Below are positions 1-4,864 of a DNA stretch of 5,093 nt, piece by piece. The stretch comes from Nanobdellota archaeon (GTDB taxonomy: Archaea > Nanobdellota > Nanobdellia > Pacearchaeales > GW2011-AR1). The translations under genes and the position numbers were made by a program. The stretch's first letter is position 1. Each line of letters opens with the position of its first letter. The stretch is from contig JAUYDD010000220.1 of assembly GCA_030704765.1 (NCBI GenBank), positions 1 through 5,093 on the forward strand, read 5' to 3'. The notes under the pieces are model-generated. The model was not told where the DNA came from. It worked only from the letters and a program-made list of their open reading frames with translations, and ran no database searches.

Positions 1-4
1 AAAA

Positions 5-24
5 CCTCATCTTTTAAGATGAGG
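5..24. repeat. Short perfect palindrome, possible mobile-element end
   Basis: CCTCATCTT (5-13) and AAGATGAGG (16-24) form a 9-bp perfect stem around a TT loop, and it is followed by TAGTTTAC (25-32). A compact GC-richer hairpin a few bases before a TTAC-like tetranucleotide is the style of the subterminal hairpins recognised by TnpA of IS200/IS605 elements. No transposase or TnpB gene is visible, because the window starts four bases upstream. It could equally be a terminator hairpin for a gene to the left, although no strong T-run follows it directly. Confidence 0.5.
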
Positions 25-56
25 TAGTTTACTTGCATTCAATTTCCGAGCATCCT

Positions 57-134
57 AAAAATTTCCGAATCAGAAAAATCGCCGATCAAACTCCATCCTT
101 CAGGATGGAGTAGGCGATTTTTCAGGAAATTTTT
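57..134. repeat. Three-tier nested hairpin upstream of gltX
   Basis: Three 10-bp perfect stems are nested in one 78-nt structure. The outer stem is AAAAATTTCC (57-66) with GGAAATTTTT (125-134). The middle stem is AAAAATCGCC (74-83) with GGCGATTTTT (113-122). The inner stem is ACTCCATCCT (90-99) with AGGATGGAGT (102-111), closed by a TC loop. The right arm runs into seven Ts (130-136), so on the + strand it could terminate an upstream transcript just before the gltX promoter. The inner palindrome resembles the one at 5-24 in size and in the TAG that follows it, which also fits a remnant of an IS200/IS605-like end. Structure is certain; role is inferred. Confidence 0.6.
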
Positions 135-147
135 TTGATAACATAAA

Positions 148-157
148 TTTATAAAAT
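148..157 (+). promoter_or_regulatory. Archaeal TATA box for leaderless gltX
   Basis: TTTATAAAAT is centred about 25 nt before the ATG at 177, the spacing expected when transcription begins at or next to the start codon in archaea. No Shine-Dalgarno sequence precedes either candidate start, which fits a leaderless mRNA. The box lies directly before the more upstream ATG at 159, so that start would not be on a transcript made from this promoter. Confidence 0.5.
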
Positions 158-176
158 AATGCAAATTAATCTTAAC

Positions 177-1598
177 ATGGTAATTGATAAAAAATATATT
201 TATGCATATGCATTGAAAAATGCTATAGAGCATGAAGGCAGGGCTGTTTCTGGAAGTGTCATATCTGGACTTTTTAATCATGGATTAACTAAAGATAAAA
301 TAAAAGATGTTATAAATGATGTTAATCAGATAATAAATGAAGTCAATTCCTGGAATATTGATAAGCAAAAAATTGAATTTGAAAACTATAAAGATTTAAT
401 TGGCCATAGGCAAGAGAGAGCTGGCCTGCCTGAACTTGAAAAAGTTCCAGTAGATGGAGTTGTCATGAGATATCGGCCTGGTCCATCAGGGCCAATGCAT
501 ATAGGGCATATAATCAGCAATATGGCCCAATCCTTATATGTCAATAAATATGGCGGAAAATTTTATGTAATTATTGATGATAGTGACCCTAAGACTTCTT
601 TAAAAGAATCTTACAAAAATATCAAAATAGATTGCGATTGGATATTTGGAAATGTCTTCAAGTACATAAATACTTCAGACAATATCAAAAGATGTTATTT
701 TTATATTGAAAAATTACTGGAAAATGGGAATTCTTATGTATGCACTTGTGATAGTGAAAAATTCAAAAAATTAGTGGATAATAAAAAACCTTGTCCTTGC
801 AGGAAAAATACTATTGAAGAGAACAAAAAAAGATGGAGTAAAATGCTTGATAAAACAGGTTATAAAGAAGGAGAAGCTGTCTTGAGATTCAAATCAGACT
901 TAAATAATCCCAATCCTGCTTTAAGGGATTTTCCATTAGCAAGGATATGCCTGACTAGCCATCCTTTACAAAAAACAAAATATAGAGTGTGGCCATTAAT
1001 GAATCTAGCTGTAACAGTTGATGATATAGAGTATAAAATGACTCATATTATAAGAGGCAAGGACCATAAAGATAATTCTTTAAGACAAAAAATGATCTAT
1101 GAGGCATTAGGTATAAAAGATTTTCCAATAACTTTGTTTATTGGAAGAATGAAATTCACTGATATAATCCTATCAAAAAGAAAAATAAAATCAGCAATTG
1201 AAGAAGGAAGTTATGAAGGCTGGGATGATATTAGGCTTCCAACAATAGCATCATTAAGAAAAAGAGGATATCAAAAAGAAGCATTTGAACAATTTGCAAT
1301 ACAAAGAGGGATATCTGAAGTGGATAAAGTAATAAGCCAGAAAGACCTGTTTGATGTAATAAATAATCTTAATAGGGAGATATTAAAGGATAAGACAGGA
1401 AAAGCAAGTTTTGATAAAACTAATGAAAAAGATTCAAACATGATTGCAGTAATGCCTGATAATAAAAAAGTTTTTGGAAAAACAGATGTTAAAGCTAAAA
1501 GTGAAGAAATTTTATATTTTAGTAAATTCGGCTATGCTAAATTTAATGGCCTAGAAGGAAGACCTGCAAAGCAGGTTTTTTGGTTTTGCCATGAGTGA
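177..1598 (+). CDS. gltX: Glutamyl-tRNA synthetase, archaeal type, compact
   Basis: This class I aminoacyl-tRNA synthetase attaches glutamate to tRNA-Glu in the cytoplasm; archaeal versions often also charge tRNA-Gln for later amidation. Numbered from the ATG at 177 (473 aa), the helical N-terminus (YALKNAIEHEGRA) is archaeal in style. The ATP-binding HIGH motif is at 108-111 within RYRPGPSGPMHIGH. A likely zinc knuckle has Cys 189, 191, 206 and 208. The KMSKS equivalent is LSKRKI at 332-337, followed by GWDD at 348-351. The C-terminus (EILYFSKFGYAKF, then VFWFCHE) matches the usual archaeal end. About 70-90 residues of the anticodon-binding barrel are missing between 412 and 427, since relatives are usually about 550-570 aa. 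An Ile at 132 and a Met at 275 replace residues usually Arg and Tyr. An upstream in-frame ATG at 159 is possible, but the TATA box favours 177. GlnRS is less likely in an archaeon. Confidence 0.93.
   Translation: MVIDKKYIYAYALKNAIEHEGRAVSGSVISGLFNHGLTKDKIKDVINDVNQIINEVNSWNIDKQKIEFENYKDLIGHRQERAGLPELEKVPVDGVVMRYRPGPSGPMHIGHIISNMAQSLYVNKYGGKFYVIIDDSDPKTSLKESYKNIKIDCDWIFGNVFKYINTSDNIKRCYFYIEKLLENGNSYVCTCDSEKFKKLVDNKKPCPCRKNTIEENKKRWSKMLDKTGYKEGEAVLRFKSDLNNPNPALRDFPLARICLTSHPLQKTKYRVWPLMNLAVTVDDIEYKMTHIIRGKDHKDNSLRQKMIYEALGIKDFPITLFIGRMKFTDIILSKRKIKSAIEEGSYEGWDDIRLPTIASLRKRGYQKEAFEQFAIQRGISEVDKVISQKDLFDVINNLNREILKDKTGKASFDKTNEKDSNMIAVMPDNKKVFGKTDVKAKSEEILYFSKFGYAKFNGLEGRPAKQVFWFCHE
1559..1581 (+). 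terminator. Terminator-like hairpin inside the gltX 3' end
   Basis: ACCTGC (1562-1567) pairs with GCAGGT (1571-1576) around an AAA loop, and the stem can extend by three pairs including one G-T. A run of six Ts (1576-1581) follows. This has the shape of an intrinsic terminator, yet it lies 15 nt before the gltX stop and encodes R-P-A-K-Q-V-F of a C-terminus that looks genuine. In archaea a T-run can terminate without a hairpin, so function is uncertain. Confidence 0.4.
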
Positions 1599-1611
1599 AA
1601 ATCTTTATAAA
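1597..1611 (+). promoter_or_regulatory. BRE/TATA promoter of the pilin-like gene
   Basis: GAAAATC followed by TTTATAAA (1604-1611) has the form of an archaeal BRE plus TATA box and overlaps the gltX stop codon. It predicts a transcript start near 1634. A second TATA-like sequence, CTATATAAAAT at 1622-1632, would start transcription near 1653. Either gives a short leader carrying the strong ribosome-binding site at 1662-1669. Confidence 0.5.
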
Positions 1612-1661
1612 CCCAATTATCCTATATAAAATAACCTAATAATTCATAAAAAGAGGAATGA

Positions 1662-1669
1662 AAGGAGGT
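1662..1669 (+). promoter_or_regulatory. Strong Shine-Dalgarno site of the pilin-like gene
   Basis: AAGGAGGT is a near-perfect complement of the 16S rRNA 3' end and sits 8 nt before the ATG at 1678. It fixes that start. Among the five genes here only this one and the HEPN gene have a clear site, which suggests high expression of the pilin-like protein. Confidence 0.8.
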
Positions 1670-1677
1670 ATATTAAT

Positions 1678-2139
1678 ATGAAATATAATAAGAAAGCACA
1701 GTCTGAGATTATCACAACTGTATTAATCATACTTCTTGTGCTTGCTGCTATAGTAATTGTCTGGCAGGTTGTACAGGGAACTATTGGTAAGGCTAAGACT
1801 GGTATTGGTGAAAAAACTGATTGTTTGGATGCTATTTTATCTGTATCAAGCGCTAAAGCTTCTGGAGCTGCAAATAATGTCATTATAAAAAGAGAATCTG
1901 GAGCATCAACTAGTCCTCCTGTATTGACAGGAATTAAGGTTTATAAAAAAGGAGTTGGAGATATATCTAGTAATTGTGGTGGTGCTGGAACACCTTCTGT
2001 TATTGGAGGAGATATTACTGTAGGAAATACTAAACCTGTTACTTGTACTGGTATAGCTGCAGGTGATGATATATCAGTTGCTGGTGTTATTGGTAATTCT
2101 GTATGTTCAGAATCTCCAACTACAAGAGCATCTGCTTAG
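1678..2139 (+). CDS. Pilin/archaellin-like protein with class III signal sequence
   Basis: A 153-aa protein that is probably processed by a prepilin/preflagellin peptidase and assembled into, or anchored as, a surface filament or envelope structure. The N-terminus MKYNKKAQSE is a short basic leader with the K-A/Q processing site typical of archaeal type IV pilins and archaellins, predicting cleavage between Ala7 and Gln8. A hydrophobic helix follows at about 11-32. The rest is rich in Gly, Ser, Thr, Val and Ala, as in an exposed beta domain, and has four cysteines (49, 100, 123, 143) that could form two disulfides. It has its own promoter, a strong ribosome-binding site and a T-tract terminator, so it looks monocistronic. 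No pilus ATPase, membrane platform or peptidase gene is nearby. Family membership rests on the signal sequence; archaellin versus adhesive pilin cannot be told. Confidence 0.8.
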   Translation: MKYNKKAQSEIITTVLIILLVLAAIVIVWQVVQGTIGKAKTGIGEKTDCLDAILSVSSAKASGAANNVIIKRESGASTSPPVLTGIKVYKKGVGDISSNCGGAGTPSVIGGDITVGNTKPVTCTGIAAGDDISVAGVIGNSVCSESPTTRASA

Positions 2140-2171
2140 TTTTTCTTTTTTTCTTTTTTTCTTTTTATTTT
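2140..2171 (+). terminator. Multi-T-run archaeal terminator
   Basis: Starting right after the pilin stop, four runs of 5-7 Ts are separated by single C or A bases (C at 2145, 2153 and 2161, exactly 8 nt apart). No hairpin is present. Consecutive T-runs after a stop codon are the typical archaeal transcription termination signal. The following 2172-2259 is very AT-rich and I see no gene or clear structure in it. Confidence 0.75.
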
Positions 2172-2259
2172 ATAATTCTAAATTGAATTTTGAAATAATT
2201 GAAATCTAAATTATAGATATAATTATTGTAAATTATTATGGGAATAATTGATGATTAAA

Positions 2260-2290
2260 TTAGGTATAAAATATACCTAAAATAGGTATA
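2260..2290. promoter_or_regulatory. Operator-like array 1: three TAGGTATA half-sites
   Basis: TAGGTATA occurs at 2261-2268 (+), as its complement TATACCTA at 2272-2279 (-), and again at 2283-2290 (+). Starts are exactly 11 bp apart, about one helical turn. The first two form a 9-bp perfect inverted repeat with a 3-nt centre (2260-2280). It lies upstream of the likely TATA box of the HTH-MNT/HEPN operon, so it could bind a dimeric winged-helix regulator, perhaps the HTH-MNT protein itself. Binding is inferred. Confidence 0.6.
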
Positions 2291-2303
2291 AATTAGACCC
2301 ATA

Positions 2304-2317
2304 GAAATGTTTAAATA
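2304..2317 (+). promoter_or_regulatory. Candidate promoter of the HTH-MNT/HEPN operon
   Basis: GAAATG followed by TTTAAATA (2310-2317) resembles a BRE plus TATA box lying between the two operator-like arrays. It predicts a transcript start near 2340, inside the second array, and a leader of about 31 nt. An alternative TATA box is the TATATATT at 2338-2345, which would give a nearly leaderless message from the ATG at 2371. Either choice puts the arrays over or beside the promoter. Confidence 0.4.
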
Positions 2318-2318
2318 G

Positions 2319-2349
2319 TATATTAACTAATAGTTAATATATATTAACT
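2319..2349. promoter_or_regulatory. Operator-like array 2: three TATATTAACT half-sites
   Basis: TATATTAACT at 2319-2328 (+), AGTTAATATA at 2332-2341 (-) and TATATTAACT at 2340-2349 (+) form two overlapping palindromes. The first has a 3-nt centre, and the second (2332-2349) is a perfect 18-bp palindrome. The +,-,+ order and the outer half-site spacing (21 bp, against 22 in array 1) mirror the first array, although the sequence differs. It covers the predicted transcription start of the operon, where a bound repressor would block initiation. Confidence 0.6.
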
Positions 2350-2370
2350 TAATGGAAATATAGATAAAAA

Positions 2371-2940
2371 ATGAAACTATCTAATGAACAAGCAGTATTG
2401 AATCTATTATTAAAAGATAGAACTGTTAATCATAATAGCTTGACTCTATCTAAAATAATCGGGATAAGCCATGCTGGAACGTTTAAGATATTAAAAAGAC
2501 TTGAAAAAAATGATATTGTTAATACAAGAAGGATAGGAAATACTGTTGTTTATTCTTTAAATATCGATAACCCTGTTACAGTTAAGCTTTTAGAAACTAT
2601 TTTGACAATTGAAGCTCAAATTTCTAAAAGATGGATAGAAGAATTTAAACCCGTTAAAGACAAATCTCTCTTTGTTATTCTTTTTGGTTCAATCCTAAAT
2701 AATGAGAAATCTGCTAGAGATATAGATATTTTAATAGTTTCTGATAAAAAAAGATTTAATGATATAAAATCTATAATTGAAGATAAAAATAACATCTCTA
2801 ATAAAAAAATCCATTTGATACTACAAACTTTAAAGGAATTCAATCAGGATTATCTAAAAAATAATAAAGTTATTTTAGATATATTAAAAAGAGGTATTGT
2901 TTTATTTGGGCAAAATAAGTTTGTGGAGGTTATAAAATAA
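2371..2940 (+). CDS. Winged-helix + minimal nucleotidyltransferase (MntA-like antitoxin)
   Basis: A 189-aa two-domain protein. Residues about 5-65 form a winged helix-turn-helix (LTLSKIIGISHAGTFKILKRLEKNDIV, then the wing RRIGNTVVYSL). Residues about 98-180 form a minimal nucleotidyltransferase of the DNA polymerase beta superfamily, with FGS at 105-107, a 9-residue gap, then D117-I-D119. The third carboxylate expected on the next strand (KKIHLIL) appears to be His148. In MntA-HepT systems the MNT antitoxin adds AMP to the HEPN toxin; the same role is inferred here from the HEPN gene 1 nt downstream. The HTH and the operator-like arrays just upstream suggest that it also represses its own operon. 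The start is the first ATG after the arrays and has no good ribosome-binding site. Confidence 0.8.
   Translation: MKLSNEQAVLNLLLKDRTVNHNSLTLSKIIGISHAGTFKILKRLEKNDIVNTRRIGNTVVYSLNIDNPVTVKLLETILTIEAQISKRWIEEFKPVKDKSLFVILFGSILNNEKSARDIDILIVSDKKRFNDIKSIIEDKNNISNKKIHLILQTLKEFNQDYLKNNKVILDILKRGIVLFGQNKFVEVIK
2925..2930 (+). promoter_or_regulatory. Shine-Dalgarno site of the HEPN gene
   Basis: GGAGGT lies inside the last codons of the MNT gene, 11 nt before the HEPN ATG at 2942. The downstream gene therefore has a better ribosome-binding site than the upstream one, even though the two are separated by one base. Confidence 0.65.
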
Positions 2941-2941
2941 T

Positions 2942-3460
2942 ATGGGAGAATCAGGATCATCAAAAAAAGTTGATTGGTGCTTGAAAAAAGCAGAAAAAGA
3001 ATTAAAGGAAGGTACAAAGCATAGAGGTCTTGTTAAAACTGAAGAAAGCATAGAAGAAGCTAGAAAGCATATTTTAAAAGCAGAACATAATCTTCAAGCA
3101 ATACAATATTTTGATTCTGGAGGTTTTTCTGACTGGAGTATGAGTGCAGTTTTTTATTGTATTTATCATTGTTTTTTAGCAATTATATCAAAATTTGGAT
3201 ATGAAAGCAGGAACCAAGAATGTACTATTGCAGTAGTTAAATATTTTAAAGAAGAAGGAAAAATAGACCTTGAAACTAAATTTATAGAAGCTCTTGAAAA
3301 TTATGATGATAAAGAGAGGCATGAAACTAATGTTATTGAAAAAAGAGAACAATATACCTATGGAACAAGTGTTTCTGTTGATAATAAAGAAGAAATAGAA
3401 AAGAATATTAATTTATGTAAAGATTGTCTAGACAAAACTAAAGAAATTGTATTTAAATAA
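2942..3460 (+). CDS. HEPN-domain protein (HepT-like), partner of the MNT protein
   Basis: A 172-aa, mostly helical, charged cytoplasmic protein. Its core fits the HEPN fold: a helix with AEHNLQAIQYFDSGGFSDW (47-65), then SAVFYCIYHCFLAII (68-82, with Tyr72 and His76 in the family's Y-x-x-x-H position), then a last helical pair with REQYTYGTSV (135-144). Many HEPN toxins are RNases using an R-x4-6-H motif. At the matching place this protein has R90-N-Q-E-C and no following His, so RNase activity by that motif is doubtful. The N-terminal about 35 residues are a Lys/Glu-rich extension. It is translationally linked to the MNT gene, which supports a toxin-antitoxin or substrate-modifier pair. It could also be a structural partner of the nucleotidyltransferase rather than a toxin. 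Confidence 0.7.
   Translation: MGESGSSKKVDWCLKKAEKELKEGTKHRGLVKTEESIEEARKHILKAEHNLQAIQYFDSGGFSDWSMSAVFYCIYHCFLAIISKFGYESRNQECTIAVVKYFKEEGKIDLETKFIEALENYDDKERHETNVIEKREQYTYGTSVSVDNKEEIEKNINLCKDCLDKTKEIVFK
3452..3459 (+). promoter_or_regulatory. Possible TATA box for elp3
   Basis: TTTAAATA, the same octamer as in the HTH-MNT promoter candidate, overlaps the HEPN stop and is centred about 20 nt before the elp3 ATG. The spacing is a little short for a leaderless start, and such AT-rich octamers are common here. The absence of any Shine-Dalgarno site in the 15-nt gap is the main reason to suspect a separate promoter. Confidence 0.25.
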
Positions 3461-3475
3461 ATCTAATCAATAACT

Positions 3476-4864
3476 ATGAAGCTTCCAGTTGCAAATGAAA
3501 TCAGAAAGCCATCTAAGACACTTGCAGGTGTGACACCTATTGCTGTGATGGCTAAGCCGCGCAAGTGCAAGCATGGAACATGCTTGTATTGCCCTAGTCT
3601 TGATGTGCCACAGAGCTATACTCCAAAATCTCCTCCTGTTTTGCGCGCTTTGCGATTAAATTATGATCCTTATTTACAGGTTCTTTCTAGGTTAAAAGCA
3701 TTTCAATTAATGAATCATCCAACCTCTAAAATTGAATTAATAATAATGGGAGGGAATTTTTTAGATTATCCAATAAAATATCAAAATCAGTTTGTTAAAG
3801 GAGTATATGATAGTTTGAATAATAAGAAAAGCAAGAATCTTGAAGATGCAATGAAAAAGAATGAAAAAGCAAAACATCGCTGTGTTGCTTTGTGCATTGA
3901 ATCTCGGCCTGATACAATTTTAAAAAAAGGAGTTATTGAGAGGATATTAAGGTTCGGTTGCACAAGAGTAGAAATAGGAGTGCAATGCCTTGATGATAAA
4001 ATCTATAAATTTGTAAATAGGGGGCATTTTGTAAAAGAAGTAATATCTGCAACTAGATTATTAAAAGAAAGTGGATTTAAAGTAGGTTATCATATGATGC
4101 TTGGGCTTCCATTATCAAATCCCTTTAAAGATTTAACAATGTTTAAGAAATTATTTTCAGATGAAAATTTCAAGCCTGATCAATTGAAAATCTATCCAAC
4201 ACAAGTGATTGTTGGTTCGGGATTATCAAAACTTTATGAAAAAAACAAATACAAACCTTATACAAAGGAAGAGATAGAAAAATTGTTAATAAAAATCTTT
4301 AAGATAATTCCAAATTACTGCAGAATAATGAGAGTCATGAGAGAAATACCTCCTGAATATCTTATATCAGGAACAACAAGGATTGATTTGAGAAAAGATA
4401 TTGAAGAAGAATTAAGGAATAAAATCAGCACAAAAGAGATAAATGAAATAAGATATAGGGAGATTGGATTTGCATACAGGGATGGAATAAAAATCAATAA
4501 TAAATTAAGACTTAAAACAACAGAATATGATTCAAGCAAAGGCAAGGAATATTTTTTGGAATTCATAAATAAAGACAATATTTTGTTTGGATTGCTAAGA
4601 TTAAGAATTAATTCTAATGAAGAAACAGGATTTGTAAGAGAGGTTCATGTTTATGGACAAGCTTTAAAAATTGGAGAAAAAGGAAAGAGTTTTGGTCAGC
4701 ATCTTGGTCTTGGAAAAAAATTAATGAAAAAAGCCGAAGATGTTTGCAAAAAAGAGAAAATTAAAGTTTTGAAAGTTATATCTGGTGTTGGTGTTAGGGA
4801 ATACTACAAAAAACTTGGATATAAGTTAGATAAAGAAAAAATCTATATGATAAAGGAGATTTGA
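3476..4864 (+). CDS. elp3: Elp3: tRNA U34 carboxymethyltransferase (radical SAM + KAT)
   Basis: Elp3 uses a radical-SAM centre and acetyl-CoA to make cm5U at wobble position 34 of certain tRNAs. This 462-aa version shows the iron-sulfur cysteines C31, C36 and C39 (CKHGTCLYC), the core motifs IESRPDT (141-147), EIGVQ (166-170) and GYHMMLGLP (204-212), then IMRVMREIPPEYLISGT (284-300). The C-terminal acetyltransferase domain has REVHVYG (388-394), the acetyl-CoA loop QHLGLG (408-413) and GVGVREYYKKLGY (437-449). Only about 14 residues precede the TLAGVTPIAVM segment. Relatives usually have some 60-90 there, implicated in tRNA binding. An in-frame TAA at 3464-3466 shows that the gene does not extend upstream. 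The linker cysteines of many archaeal Elp3s (around IRCREVG) are absent (IRYREIGF). The final 11 codons and the stop lie in the first unit of a tandem repeat. Confidence 0.95.
   Translation: MKLPVANEIRKPSKTLAGVTPIAVMAKPRKCKHGTCLYCPSLDVPQSYTPKSPPVLRALRLNYDPYLQVLSRLKAFQLMNHPTSKIELIIMGGNFLDYPIKYQNQFVKGVYDSLNNKKSKNLEDAMKKNEKAKHRCVALCIESRPDTILKKGVIERILRFGCTRVEIGVQCLDDKIYKFVNRGHFVKEVISATRLLKESGFKVGYHMMLGLPLSNPFKDLTMFKKLFSDENFKPDQLKIYPTQVIVGSGLSKLYEKNKYKPYTKEEIEKLLIKIFKIIPNYCRIMRVMREIPPEYLISGTTRIDLRKDIEEELRNKISTKEINEIRYREIGFAYRDGIKINNKLRLKTTEYDSSKGKEYFLEFINKDNILFGLLRLRINSNEETGFVREVHVYGQALKIGEKGKSFGQHLGLGKKLMKKAEDVCKKEKIKVLKVISGVGVREYYKKLGYKLDKEKIYMIKEI

Noticed and set aside
39..281. Minus-strand open frame of 80 codons at the left edge
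   Set aside because: It runs through the hairpin arms and into the gltX 5' end, has low-complexity composition and matches no family I recognise.
1644..1883. Minus-strand open frame with a hydrophobic C-terminus
   Set aside because: It is the complement of the pilin-like gene, whose strand is fixed by a strong Shine-Dalgarno site and a class III leader.
2172..2259. Possible small RNA or gene in the AT-rich stretch after the pilin terminator
   Set aside because: There are only weak short repeats (TCTAAATT, AATTGAA), with no stable hairpin and no frame with a start signal.
2352..2363. Four-codon open frame (ATG to TAG) just upstream of the HTH-MNT start
   Set aside because: It is too short and too likely by chance in this AT-rich leader to call a regulatory upstream frame.
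2616..2843. Minus-strand open frame inside the MNT gene
   Set aside because: It is antisense to the nucleotidyltransferase motifs and has no start signals of its own.
4315..4578. Minus-strand open frame inside elp3
   Set aside because: It is antisense to the conserved Elp3 linker; its hydrophobic look comes from reading Lys/Glu-rich codons backwards.
4852..4863. AAAGGAGAT followed by TTG as a ribosome-binding site and start
   Set aside because: TTG begins one base after the site and no open frame follows; the bases are simply the last elp3 codons.
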